From Silvimonas terrae (lineage in GTDB: Bacteria > Pseudomonadota > Gammaproteobacteria > Burkholderiales > Chitinibacteraceae): a DNA stretch of 64,000 nt. The position numbers and the translations under genes were made by a program. Numbering within the stretch: the stretch's first letter is position 1; the number at the start of each line of letters is the position of its first letter. Positions 34,566-42,805 of the stretch are shown piece by piece. A model generated the notes under the pieces. The model did no database searches. It was not told the origin of the DNA and worked only from the letters and a program-made list of their open reading frames with translations. The stretch lies in NCBI RefSeq assembly GCF_014202765.1, contig NZ_JACHHN010000009.1, positions 62,001 through 126,000 of the forward strand, in the 5' to 3' direction.

Positions 34566-35543
34566 TTACGCGACGACGCCCGCATGGTGCGCTTGCTGAT
34601 CGGCGTGGTAGCTGGAACGCACCATCGCCCCCACGGCAGCATGCTTGAAGCCCATTTTGTAGGCTTCTTCTTCAAACATCTTGAACACATCCGGGTGCAC
34701 GTAGCGCAGCACCGGCAGGTGACCGTTGGACGGTTGCAGATACTGGCCAATGGTCAGCATGTCGATGTCGTGATCACGCATGTCGCGCATCACCTGCAGG
34801 ATTTCTTCATCTGTTTCACCCAGGCCAACCATGATGCCGGACTTGGTGTTCACATGCGGATATCTGGCCTTGAAGTCCTTGAGGAGCCTGAGCGAGTGCA
34901 TATAGTCCGCCCCCGGGCGAGCTTGCTTGTACAAACGCGGCACGGTTTCCAGGTTGTGGTTCATCACGTCTGGCAGGCCTTCGCCGAAGATATCGACGGC
35001 AATGTCCAGACGGCCACGGAAGTCGGGCACCAGCACTTCAATCTGCGTCTCCGGGCTGGCGGCGCGGGTCTTGGTGATGCATTCGACAAAATGGCGGGCG
35101 CCACCGTCGCGCAGGTCGTCCCGGTCCACCGAGGTCACGACCACGTAGCGCAGTTTCAGCGCGGCGATGGTTTCGGCCAGATGTGCCGGTTCGTTCTCGT
35201 CCAGCGGGTTCGGGCGGCCGTGGCCGACGTCGCAGAACGGGCAACGGCGGGTGCAGATGTCGCCCATGATCATGAAGGTGGCAGTGCCTTTACCAAAACA
35301 CTCGCCGATATTGGGACAGGACGCTTCTTCACAGACCGTGTGCAGCTTTTGCGAGCGCAAGATGTCCTTGATCTCATAAAAACGGCTGTTCAGGCTGGGC
35401 GCCTGCACGCGGATCCAGTCCGGCTTTTTGAGCTTTTGTTCCAGCGGAACAATCTTGATGGGAATGCGGGCAGTCTTGGATTCGCCCTTGTGCTTCACAC
35501 CTGCGGCATTAGATGCGGCGGCGGTTTTGATCTCTTCGGTCAT
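34566..35543 (-). CDS. lipA: Lipoyl synthase LipA
   Basis: A 325-residue radical SAM enzyme that inserts two sulfur atoms into octanoyl groups on carrier proteins. Both iron-sulfur motifs are intact: [12 protein letters not shown] (the auxiliary cluster, about residues 69-80) and CTRRCPFC (the radical SAM cluster, about 95-102). The C-terminal YHADQQ-type segment carries the serine RSSYHAD that caps the auxiliary cluster. Start at 35543 (MTEEIK); the frame runs upstream through a repeat element to 35648 but without homology. LipB supplies its octanoylated substrate. Confidence 0.96.
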   Translation of the reverse strand: MTEEIKTAAASNAAGVKHKGESKTARIPIKIVPLEQKLKKPDWIRVQAPSLNSRFYEIKDILRSQKLHTVCEEASCPNIGECFGKGTATFMIMGDICTRRCPFCDVGHGRPNPLDENEPAHLAETIAALKLRYVVVTSVDRDDLRDGGARHFVECITKTRAASPETQIEVLVPDFRGRLDIAVDIFGEGLPDVMNHNLETVPRLYKQARPGADYMHSLRLLKDFKARYPHVNTKSGIMVGLGETDEEILQVMRDMRDHDIDMLTIGQYLQPSNGHLPVLRYVHPDVFKMFEEEAYKMGFKHAAVGAMVRSSYHADQQAHHAGVVA

Positions 35544-35572
35544 CGGCAGCTTCCCGGCTTTTGTCCGGTCAG

Positions 35573-35679
35573 GAGCGGCTAACAATACCCAGCGAATCGG
35601 TGATGGCAAGGCGTGCGCAACGAAGACCGTACTTGTAGTACTGAGCACAACGCTGCCAGCAGGGTTTTGTTAACCGCTC
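35573..35679. repeat. 107-base palindrome-ended element between lipB and lipA
   Basis: Near-identical 18-base terminal inverted repeats: GAGCGGCTAACAATACCC at 35573-35590 and the complement of GAGCGGTTAACAAAACCC at 35662-35679. An internal GTACTTGTAGTAC palindrome lies near 35629-35641. It fills most of the 141-base gap between the two genes. The GGGTTTTGTTA core recurs in the hairpin at 48113-48158 before purM. It looks like a small non-coding repeat or MITE-like element. Confidence 0.6.
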
Positions 35680-35684
35680 GTTAG

Positions 35685-36365
35685 TCAGTTGATTTGTTGC
35701 AGAATTTGGTCGCCCATTCTACGCGCAAGCGACGCGGGTGTCTCGGCAAAGCCGTAATCGTTAAGCTGCGCGACACGTAAACCGGCATAACCGCAAGGAT
35801 TGATCCAGCCAAACGGGGTCAAATCCATGCCGACATTGAACGACAAGCCATGAAAGGCGCAGCCGTTGCGAATCCGCAAGCCCAGCGCGGCGATCTTGGC
35901 TTCACCCAGTTCGTCCTGCACGTAGACGCCCGGTGCATCGATCTTGCCGTACGCTTCAATATCAAAGTCCGCCAGCAGGTTGATGACGCTTTGCTCCAGC
36001 TTGCGCACCAGTTCGCGCACGCCCAGCTTGTTGCGGCGCAAGTCCAGCAAGGTATAGGCAATCAGTTGACCGGGGCCGTGATAGGTCACCTGACCGCCGC
36101 GATCAATCTTGACGATGGGAATATCCGTTTGCTGCAAGATGTGCTCCGGCTTGCCGGCTTGCCCCAGGGTGTACACCGGGGGGTGCTCCAGCAGCCAGAG
36201 TTCGTCTTGCGTGTCCGCCGTGCGGGCATCGGTGAAGTCCTGCATCGCATGCCAGGTTGGCTCATAGGCCTGCAGGCCCAGCGGACGCACCGCAATGCCA
36301 GCGACCGTGGCGGGGCCAACACTGGCCCAGTCACTTTGCAGGATGATGTTTTCTTCGCGCCGCAC
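35685..36365 (-). CDS. lipB: Octanoyltransferase LipB
   Basis: A 226-residue enzyme that moves octanoate from acyl carrier protein to lipoyl domains. The substrate site [22 protein letters not shown] (about residues 90-111), the [21 protein letters not shown] segment (about 158-178) with the conserved Lys upstream (AKIAAL), and the active Cys in NPCGYAGL (about 190) are present. It follows ybeD by 21 bases and precedes lipA, making a lipoate-synthesis operon. Confidence 0.95.
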   Translation of the reverse strand: MRREENIILQSDWASVGPATVAGIAVRPLGLQAYEPTWHAMQDFTDARTADTQDELWLLEHPPVYTLGQAGKPEHILQQTDIPIVKIDRGGQVTYHGPGQLIAYTLLDLRRNKLGVRELVRKLEQSVINLLADFDIEAYGKIDAPGVYVQDELGEAKIAALGLRIRNGCAFHGLSFNVGMDLTPFGWINPCGYAGLRVAQLNDYGFAETPASLARRMGDQILQQIN

Positions 36366-36386
36366 AGGCCGTTCCCCAGTCAGTGA

Positions 36387-36692
36387 TTACAAGACCATGC
36401 GCACCAGCGGATGCGCCTTCAGGGCGGCATCCAGCGCGTGCACTTGTTCCACATTCAGGAAGGTCACCGAGAGCGTGGCGGCAAAATAGTTACCCTGGCT
36501 GCTGGGACGAATAGTCACCAGTTCAGCCACAAAGCCCGGCACATGCTGCGCCGTCAGGTCCACCAGTGCTGCATGAAACTCATCCTGGGCGACTTGCTTG
36601 CGGCTCACGGCTTTGACCGGAATCAACGCGGGAAACTCAACCAGGTCTTCCAGCCTGGGTTGGTCCAGGTCGGTGATGTTAACTTGGGTCAT
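36387..36692 (-). CDS. ybeD: DUF493 family protein YbeD
   Basis: A 101-residue ACT-like protein. The ATG at 36692 follows AAGGAG by eight bases and lies inside the 3' end of the aminotransferase gene (14-base overlap). EFPALIPVKAVSRKQ near the N-terminus and TIRPSSQGNYFAATLSVTFLNVEQVHALDAAL match the family. In E. coli ybeD also lies before lipB. Its biochemical role is not established; an allosteric regulator function has been suggested from the fold. Confidence 0.9.
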   Translation of the reverse strand: MTQVNITDLDQPRLEDLVEFPALIPVKAVSRKQVAQDEFHAALVDLTAQHVPGFVAELVTIRPSSQGNYFAATLSVTFLNVEQVHALDAALKAHPLVRMVL

Positions 36693-37569
36693 GTCTGAAC
36701 TCCTTGTTGCGCATGACGTCGCGCTTGAATTGCTGATAGTGGCGGTGCATCTCGCGAAACACCGGGCCGGGCTTGCCGTCTCCCACCAGCTGATCATCCA
36801 GCTGGACCAGCGCCAGCACCTCTTTGGAAGAGGACGTGAGCCAGACTTCATCGGCATCACGCACTTGCTGTTCGGTGATTTCACACACCCGGTATGGCAG
36901 CGCATGCTGCTGTGCCAGTTCCAGAATCAGGTCATAGGTGATTCCGGTCAGCATCAAATGTGAGGGTGGCGGGGCGAGGATTTCGCCTTGACTGACCACA
37001 AAGATGTTGCTGGAGGAGCCTTCTATCAAGAGGCCATCCCTGAATAGTACCGTTTCCGCCACTCCGGCATCCACCGCCATCTGGCGGAGTAACACGTTGG
37101 CCAGCAATGCCGTGGCCTTGATATTGCAGCGCAGCCAGCGGATATCCCCGGCCGAAATAGCGGTCACACCCTGCTCGACCATGGCCGGTAACGGTGCCGC
37201 CAATTCGTCAGCATAAATGAGCACGGTCGGCGTGACCTGAGCGGGCAGCGCGTGGTTACGCGGCCAGGCTGCGCCACGGGTCACCTGCAAATAAACGGAC
37301 TGGTCTTCAAAATCCTGCGCCGCGACGATGGCATGGATCAACTCAGCCCAGCGCCCGCGCGAGTACGGATTAACCAGCGCAATTGCCGCGAGGCTGTTTT
37401 CCAGCCGCTGCAAATGCTCTTCCAGCCGGAACGGTTGCCGGTTGTACACCGGAATCACTTCGTACACGCCGTCACCAAATAAAAAACCACGGTCCATGAC
37501 GGATACTTGCAGCGTATCAAGCGGCGCAAACTGGCCGTTGAGAAAGGCAGTCAGGGCAGGAACAGGCAT
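36679..37569 (-). CDS. dat: D-amino-acid aminotransferase (class IV PLP enzyme)
   Basis: Encodes 296 residues from the ATG at 37569 (another ATG lies at 37575). A fold-type IV aminotransferase: VMDRGFLFGDGVYEVIPVYN near residue 25, the PLP lysine in RCNIKATALLANVL (about 145), and EGSSSNIFVV (about 180). These features suit D-alanine aminotransferase, which interconverts D-Ala and D-Glu for cell-wall synthesis, though branched-chain enzymes of class IV are close. Position before ybeD-lipB-lipA is common in betaproteobacteria, where dacA often precedes it; here dacA is absent. Confidence 0.86.
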   Translation of the reverse strand: MPVPALTAFLNGQFAPLDTLQVSVMDRGFLFGDGVYEVIPVYNRQPFRLEEHLQRLENSLAAIALVNPYSRGRWAELIHAIVAAQDFEDQSVYLQVTRGAAWPRNHALPAQVTPTVLIYADELAAPLPAMVEQGVTAISAGDIRWLRCNIKATALLANVLLRQMAVDAGVAETVLFRDGLLIEGSSSNIFVVSQGEILAPPPSHLMLTGITYDLILELAQQHALPYRVCEITEQQVRDADEVWLTSSSKEVLALVQLDDQLVGDGKPGPVFREMHRHYQQFKRDVMRNKEFRHDPS

Positions 37570-37640
37570 GGGCATCCAGGTGGTCAGCAGATCCCTTCAT
37601 TATGGCCGTGCCCACCCTGCAACGCATGCGCCGCACAAGA

Positions 37641-37664
37641 AAAAAGCCCCTGTACGGGGCTTTG
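37641..37664 (-). terminator. Terminator after the 29-residue candidate gene
   Basis: On the minus strand AAAGCCCCG pairs with CGGGGCTTT around a short loop and is followed by TTTCTTG. It lies 80 bases past the stop at 37744 and upstream of dat, so it ends a separate short transcript. Confidence 0.75.
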
Positions 37665-37743
37665 TGAAATTGCCTTTGCGGCGACTCTTTTCCATCTCTT
37701 CTGTTTTTTTATTGGTATGCGGGACAACACCCTGCGGTGTGCT

Positions 37744-37833
37744 TCAAAGCGCCACGAAGACGTGGCCGAGCAGCATGGTGGTTGATACGGCCACCAATGC
37801 GGCAACAATACGGCTGACCCATCCGGATTTCAT
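37744..37833 (-). CDS. Candidate 29-residue single-span membrane protein
   Basis: ATG at 37831-37833, stop TGA at 37744-37746, 29 codons. AGGAGA lies eight bases before the ATG, an excellent ribosome site. The peptide starts MKSGWVSR, a basic N-terminus, and continues as an uninterrupted hydrophobic stretch IVAALVAVSTTMLLGHVFVAL that would span the inner membrane with an N-in orientation. It has its own downstream terminator and does not overlap any other gene. I do not recognise the family. Size and layout resemble small membrane proteins that tune transporters, kinases or oxidases. Confidence 0.6.
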   Translation of the reverse strand: MKSGWVSRIVAALVAVSTTMLLGHVFVAL

Positions 37834-38254
37834 GACTGGTTTCTCCTGTCGATGATCAAACACCGCATTCGGGCGGGTCCCGGCTCATGCCGCCGGGCAC
37901 CTGCGATCAGCGGTGCAATGACAAAATCATATCGATTTACCGGGCTTGATGGATGTCAGCAATAGCCAGAAAAACCGGCAATCTTTAACAAAATCAAGCA
38001 CCAAACGCATTGCATTGTTTGAAGATAAGAGTCCCTGGCCGCCCTGGGCACACAAACCACACCCACCCGGATTACGCAGACTTGTAATATTCTGTTCACA
38101 TTGGAGCCTTAATCTCGCAACAATTTTCGGGCGCACCAAGTCTTAAATAACGATTAGAACCGGCCAGTGATGGCTGGTTTGACCAGGAGATGAGCCTCCC
38201 TCGGGATGGCAGCAAGACGCGCCCACAACGCTACCCCGTGAGGTTATTTACCCA
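37834..38254. promoter_or_regulatory. Gene-free leader and promoter region before phoB
   Basis: A 421-base region. The middle is AT-rich. A poor Pho-box-like sequence CTTGTAATATTCTGTTCA lies at 38081-38098 (7+4+7 layout, about half the consensus positions). Downstream, 38160-38245 is GC-rich and can form a hairpin CCAG...CTGG at 38164-38177 and a stronger one, GCCTCC/GGATGGC with a CTCG loop at 38195-38211. It could be a structured 5' leader; no known riboswitch class is recognised. Confidence 0.35.
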
Positions 38255-38941
38255 ATGCCAGCCAACATCCTGCTTGTCGAAGACGAACCGGCCATCCAGG
38301 AACTGATTTCCTTTAACCTGACCCAGGCCGGCCACCATGTCATGCGTGCTGATTCCGCCGAATCTGCTGCGCATATCGTGCGCAATGCGCTGCCAGATCT
38401 GATCCTGCTGGACTGGATGCTGCCAGGCATGACGGGGATTGAATTTGCCCGCAAGCTGCGCGGTGAAGAGCGTACCCGCCAGATCCCGCTGATCATGCTG
38501 ACTGCCCGTTCGGACGAACAGGACAAGATCATTGGTCTGGATACCGGTGCCGATGATTACATCACCAAGCCATTCAGCCCGCGTGAATTGCAAGCCCGGA
38601 TCAAATCCGTGCTGCGCCGCCGCTCACCGCAAGTGACGGATGACCTGGTGGAAATCCAGGGCCTGCGACTTGATCCGACCACGCATCGCGTGACCGGCAA
38701 TGGCGACCCGATTGATCTGGGCCCGACCGAGTTCCGCCTGCTGCATTTCTTCATGACCCACCCGGAGCGCGTGCATTCGCGTGCGCAGCTGCTTGATCAA
38801 GTCTGGGGTGATCATGTGTTTGTGGAAGAGCGCACGGTTGATGTGCATATCCGTCGCCTGCGTTCGGCGCTGGAAATTTCGGGCTATGACCGTCTCATTC
38901 AGACCGTGCGTGGCACCGGTTATCGCCTCTCTGCCCAGTAA
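38255..38941 (+). CDS. phoB: Phosphate regulon response regulator PhoB
   Basis: Encodes 228 residues. The receiver holds [12 protein letters not shown], the phospho-acceptor Asp in [13 protein letters not shown] (about residue 53) and the switch Lys in [13 protein letters not shown]. The C-terminal OmpR-type winged helix includes [31 protein letters not shown] and ends [10 protein letters not shown], which is close to E. coli PhoB. It is followed by its kinase gene. The pair activates phosphate-starvation genes; the pst-phoU genes are not in the window. Confidence 0.94.
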   Translation: MPANILLVEDEPAIQELISFNLTQAGHHVMRADSAESAAHIVRNALPDLILLDWMLPGMTGIEFARKLRGEERTRQIPLIMLTARSDEQDKIIGLDTGADDYITKPFSPRELQARIKSVLRRRSPQVTDDLVEIQGLRLDPTTHRVTGNGDPIDLGPTEFRLLHFFMTHPERVHSRAQLLDQVWGDHVFVEERTVDVHIRRLRSALEISGYDRLIQTVRGTGYRLSAQ

Positions 38942-39132
38942 GTCCTTCAAATATTTCCACCAGTCTGGTGAGGGCTGGTGGAAGAATCGTAATAAACTCG
39001 TGCCAGTCTCGATCGCATGAGTGCTACCGACACCATTACGAGGGTCAAGGCGCGCAAGCCAGTCTTAGCGCATATAGCCAGCCCGACGTTGTCCGCGCCT
39101 CTAAACCCATTGTGCATTACCGGATTTATTCG

Positions 39133-40422
39133 ATGATTTGGCTGCGCTCGACCGTTTACTACGTCTGCATTCTGCTGTTCGCACTGATTATTTCTGCCGC
39201 TGCCGGCCCGGTCTGGGGCTTGTCCCTGGCTGCCGGCATCCTTGGCCTTGCCACTGCGTTTCACCTCTACAATCTGGCCCGTCTGTTGCGCTGGATGAAA
39301 AACCCGCGCGTCGACAACGTGCCGGGCAGCATGCTGCTGTGGCAAGACGTGTTCGATCGCCTGTACGAACAAGTCCGCAGTCAGCGCAAAACTCAGGATC
39401 GTCTGGCCCACATGCTGGAGCGCTTTACCAGCGCCGGTGAAGCGTTGCCCGATGGCGTGATCATGCTGGACGAACACGACCGCGTGGAATGGTGTAACCA
39501 GGCGGCCAGTCAGCATCTGGGTATCGATCGCGTCACTGACATCTGGCAGATCGTCACCAACATCGTGCGCCAGCCCAGCCTGCGCGAATACCTGCGCATG
39601 CAGGATTTTGCCCACCCGCTGATGCTGCGCACTACGCGGCCCCAGGAGCAGGTGTTGTCAGTCCAGTTGGTGCCGTTTGATACCACCCGCAAACTGCTGT
39701 TATCCCGCGACATTACCCAGCTCGATCGGGTACAGACCGTGCACCGCGACTTTATCGCCAATGTTTCGCATGAATTGCGCACGCCGCTGACCGTGGTGGG
39801 CGGCTTTATCGAGACCATGATCGATATTCCGGATCTGGAAGAAGCGACACGCCGGCAGCAATTGCAGTTGATGTACGACCAGACCCAGCGCATGCAGCGC
39901 CTGGTGGACGATCTGCTGACCCTCTCCCGCCTGGAGAATGGCCAACAGATGAAGGAAGAAGAAGTCGACGTGCCGCAATTGATGCGACTGATGCATGACG
40001 AAGCCGTCGGCCTGTCACAAGGTCGCCACGAAGTGCGCATTGGCACGCTCGCCCCGGCGCGGCTGATCGGCAATCACGATGAGTTGCATTCGGCCTTTGG
40101 CAACCTGGTTTCCAACGCCATCCGCTATACCCCGCAAGGTGGGGTCATCACCATCAACTGGGTGGTGGATGATGAGCAACCGGTGTTCAGTGTCCAGGAC
40201 ACCGGCATTGGGGTGGCGCCAGAACATGTGCCGCGCTTGACCGAGCGTTTTTATCGGGTCGATCGTGGCCGTTCCCGCTCGACTGGCGGCACCGGGCTGG
40301 GGCTGGCGATCGTCAAACATATTTTGCAGCGCCACCAGGCGCAACTGGCGGTCAAATCCCGCCTGGGCGAGGGTAGCGAGTTCTCGGTGCGCTTTCCGCC
40401 GCATCGGCTGCTGGCCGATTGA
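39133..40422 (+). CDS. phoR: Phosphate regulon sensor histidine kinase PhoR
   Basis: Encodes 429 residues from the ATG at 39133 (MIWLRSTVYY). Two membrane helices (about residues 5-42) without a periplasmic domain, a PAS-like segment (VIMLDEHDRVEWCNQAA, about 105), the phospho-acceptor His in ANVSHELRTPLTVVGGFIETM (about 215), N box LVSNAIRYTPQGG, DTGIGV and GGTGLGLAIVKHIL. All match PhoR. The 191-base gap to phoB is unusually long for this pair; the frame remains open upstream to 38968, but that part has no PhoR-like features. Confidence 0.92.
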   Translation: MIWLRSTVYYVCILLFALIISAAAGPVWGLSLAAGILGLATAFHLYNLARLLRWMKNPRVDNVPGSMLLWQDVFDRLYEQVRSQRKTQDRLAHMLERFTSAGEALPDGVIMLDEHDRVEWCNQAASQHLGIDRVTDIWQIVTNIVRQPSLREYLRMQDFAHPLMLRTTRPQEQVLSVQLVPFDTTRKLLLSRDITQLDRVQTVHRDFIANVSHELRTPLTVVGGFIETMIDIPDLEEATRRQQLQLMYDQTQRMQRLVDDLLTLSRLENGQQMKEEEVDVPQLMRLMHDEAVGLSQGRHEVRIGTLAPARLIGNHDELHSAFGNLVSNAIRYTPQGGVITINWVVDDEQPVFSVQDTGIGVAPEHVPRLTERFYRVDRGRSRSTGGTGLGLAIVKHILQRHQAQLAVKSRLGEGSEFSVRFPPHRLLAD

Positions 40423-40868
40423 TCAACACGTAGCCCGGATGAAACGGAGCGGGAATCCGGGGTAGCAATCCATGTCAGGACAAGGTTCTTTTCCGGCATC
40501 GCCGCCCCGGATTCTCGCCTCCGACTCCATCCGGGCTACGGATGGCAGACCATCCCAAAAACCAGCCGGCGTGATCAGGCCCACAACCCCTGGCGCCGGG
40601 TTTTGCCGGCATCTTTGCAGAGAAAAAACGGTTCAGCACCGGCTAATTTCGCCCAAAACCGCGCTTTTATCGGGAAAACCCCGATCGCCCTGTTTTATTT
40701 CCTGGGCGGACCCCCATATACTATCGGTCCGTCGGGCTTATCTGATGCGCCGACGGGGCGAAAACTTCTGGGTGATTGCATGTCAAACCGCTATACATGG
40801 CGGATAATGACAGATGAGTCTGGCGATCACGCCCTTTTATGACAACGTATGAATTTGAGGTGAATGCA
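40423..40868. other. Gene-free region between phoR and tal with repeats and likely tal promoter
   Basis: The left part holds an inverted pair, GTAGCCCGGATG starting at 40430 and CATCCGGGCTAC... at 40528-40539, with CGGGAATCCGGGG and CCCCGGATTC inside, a common extragenic repeat type that also appears in part at 25725-25739. The right part includes CATATACTATCGG (TATACT at 40716-40721), a plausible -10 for transaldolase, but its -35 is poor. Confidence 0.5.
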
Positions 40869-41948
40869 ATGAGTAGAATCGCTGCCATCAAGCCCTTCGG
40901 GCAACGTATCTGGCTGGATAACCTGTCCCGTGGTCTGTTGAAGTCCGGCGAACTGGCTCGCCTGATTCAGGAAGATGACATCGCAGGTGTGACATCCAAC
41001 CCGGCGATCTTCTACAAGTCCATCAGCTCCGACCCGCTCTACACCGGCGACCTGGCTGAACTGAAGAAGCAAGACCTGACCGCCGAACAACGCTACGAAG
41101 CGCTGGTTGTGCCGGACATTCAAGCCACTTGCGACCTGACCGCCCCGCTGTACCGCGATACCAAGGGTCTGGATGGCTACGTGAGCCTGGAAGTATCCCC
41201 GCACCTGGCCAACGACGCACAAGGCACCATCGACAACGCCAAGCGTCTGTGGGCTGCCATTGCCCGTCCGAACGCCATGATCAAAGTGCCGGCCACTTCC
41301 GCTGGCGTGATCGCGTTTGAAGAACTGATCGCCTCCGGCATCAACGTGAACATCACCCTGATGTTCAACCTGGTGCATGTGGATGACGTAACCAACGCCT
41401 ACATCCGTGGTCTGGAAGCGCGCGTGGCCGCCGGCCAGCCGGTGGATCACATCCGCGCTGTGGCCTCGGTGTTCCTGTCCCGCGTTGACACCCTGATCGA
41501 CAAGAAGCTGGAAGCCATCGGCTCCGCTGAAGCCAAGGCCCTGCAAGGCAAGGTTGCGATCTCCTTCGTGAAGGTTGCTTACCAGCACTACAAGAAGCTG
41601 TTCCACGGCAGCCGCTTTGCCGATCTGAAGGCCAAGGGCGCACACCCGCAACGCCTGCTGTGGGCTTCCACCGGCACCAAGAACGCCGCGTTCCGCGACA
41701 CCATGTATGTGGAAGAGCTGATCGGCCCGGAAACCGTGAACACCGTGCCGGATGCTACCCTGGACGCCTTCCGCGACCACGGCGTTGCTGCTGACAAGCT
41801 GGAAACCAACACCGAAGCCGCTGTTGAAGTGATGGCCCAACTGCGCAAGCTGGGTATCAACTACAACCTGGCCGGCGAACAACTGCAGGTTGATGGTCTG
41901 AAGCTGTTTGATGAAGCTTTCGACAAGCTGCTGGAACTGACCAAGTAA
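40869..41948 (+). CDS. tal: Transaldolase
   Basis: A 359-residue enzyme of the non-oxidative pentose phosphate pathway that transfers a dihydroxyacetone unit via a Schiff base. The ATG at 40869 follows GAGGTG by seven bases. IWLDNLSRGLL, GVTSNPAIFYKSI, the motif NVNITLMFNLVH and the region around IKVPATSAGV with the active-site Lys are visible, as is RLLWASTGTKN. Length is that of the longer bacterial class rather than the 316-residue TalB. A terminator follows directly. It cooperates with the transketolase at 5049-7052. Confidence 0.95.
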   Translation: MSRIAAIKPFGQRIWLDNLSRGLLKSGELARLIQEDDIAGVTSNPAIFYKSISSDPLYTGDLAELKKQDLTAEQRYEALVVPDIQATCDLTAPLYRDTKGLDGYVSLEVSPHLANDAQGTIDNAKRLWAAIARPNAMIKVPATSAGVIAFEELIASGINVNITLMFNLVHVDDVTNAYIRGLEARVAAGQPVDHIRAVASVFLSRVDTLIDKKLEAIGSAEAKALQGKVAISFVKVAYQHYKKLFHGSRFADLKAKGAHPQRLLWASTGTKNAAFRDTMYVEELIGPETVNTVPDATLDAFRDHGVAADKLETNTEAAVEVMAQLRKLGINYNLAGEQLQVDGLKLFDEAFDKLLELTK

Positions 41949-41968
41949 TTGCGGTCAACGTCCAAAGA

Positions 41969-41997
41969 AAAACCGGCCTTCATGGCCGGTTTTTTTA
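41969..41997 (+). terminator. Terminator of tal
   Basis: AAACCGGCC pairs with GGCCGGTTT around TTCAT and is followed by a run of T residues, 20 bases past the tal stop. Confidence 0.9.
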
Positions 41998-42021
41998 TGG
42001 CTAACCGTTCCGGCTCCCGCA

Positions 42022-42459
42022 TCAAACCCGGCGTAACGGCGTGATACGCGTCAGGTAGGCCATGACGGTTTCGGTCCGCTGCCGGCCAAAGAATACAGAC
42101 GCTACTTGCGACAAGAGCGAACGCTGCTCCGCCGGCGCGCATTCATCCGCCGCATGCGCGACACGGCATTCGCAGCCGTTGATGCGGCCATCCGGCGTCA
42201 CCGTGACCGTGTTGGCACCCAGCTTGCACCAGTCCGCATCCCCCGCCAGCTGGATATGGTCAACGTCATACAGATTGGAGGACGTGATCCCGGCGCGGAT
42301 GCTGTAAAAGTCATGTTCGCCATCCCAGGCTTTGACATCCTGCTGGCTGTGATTGATCACGCGGCCATTGAACGGCCACGCGGTATACATGGCCTGAGCC
42401 GGCACGGCGACAAAGAAGAGCAACCCGGCCACAGCACTTGCCAATGCGATGCGATTCAT
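42022..42459 (-). CDS. Hypothetical secreted protein with four cysteines
   Basis: A 145-residue protein with a signal peptide ending VPAQAMYTAW. The mature part opens with a compact beta-rich domain (PFNGRVINHSQQDVKAWDG, FYSIRAGITSSNLYDVDHI, ADWCKLGANTVTVTPDG) and contains four Cys (ADWCKLG, NGCECRVA, DECAPAE), which could form two disulfides. The last 35 residues look helical. I do not recognise the family. Two 18-base palindromes lie 139-223 bases upstream of its start. Confidence 0.7.
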   Translation of the reverse strand: MNRIALASAVAGLLFFVAVPAQAMYTAWPFNGRVINHSQQDVKAWDGEHDFYSIRAGITSSNLYDVDHIQLAGDADWCKLGANTVTVTPDGRINGCECRVAHAADECAPAEQRSLLSQVASVFFGRQRTETVMAYLTRITPLRRV

Positions 42460-42597
42460 TGTTGTCTTTATCTGTTTTGAGAGCGGACGGGGTATACAGC
42501 AAGAATCAGGCCAGACGATAAAACACCTGTTTAATCAGTCACATGGCAAGGCCGCCGGGATTGACTGCCGCATTCTGATGGCATAAAGAAAGAAAAT

Positions 42598-42682
42598 CGT
42601 CGCCATCAAGCGACAGTGTTCGCCAGCAATGCACTACAAACCCATAAAATCAGCGCCTTACCACTGTCGCCATATAGCGACA
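42598..42682. promoter_or_regulatory. Two 18-base TGTCGC-N6-GCGACA palindromes
   Basis: CGTCGC-CATCAA-GCGACA at 42598-42615 and TGTCGC-CATATA-GCGACA at 42665-42682. The second extends to a 24-base near-palindrome (CAC...CTG flanks). Their centres are 67 bases apart. They lie upstream of the minus-strand unknown secreted-protein gene (start 42459) and downstream of the chitinase terminator. Spacing and symmetry suit a dimeric repressor or activator; the protein is unknown. Confidence 0.45.
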
Positions 42683-42720
42683 CTGCATCCAGCCAGCGAC
42701 ACACTCCGATCAACGGCATA

Positions 42721-42750
42721 AAAAAGGCAGGTCCGTAGACCTGCCTTTTA
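42721..42750 (-). terminator. Terminator of the chitinase gene
   Basis: AAAAGGCAGGTC pairs with GACCTGCCTTTT around a four-base loop; on the minus strand a T run follows. It lies 56 bases past the chitinase stop. Confidence 0.88.
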
Positions 42751-42805
42751 TGTCTGAACGCTCGGCAAACCAGTCAGACCGGTCTGCCGCGCCATTCAAT
42801 GCGTC

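Noticed and set aside
38081-38098. Pho box before phoB
   Set aside because: The 7+4+7 layout is there, but only about half of the consensus positions match; kept only as a weak remark in the region entry.
38968-39132. Longer N-terminus for PhoR
   Set aside because: The extra 55 residues are polar and unlike PhoR; the ATG at 39133 begins directly at the first membrane helix.
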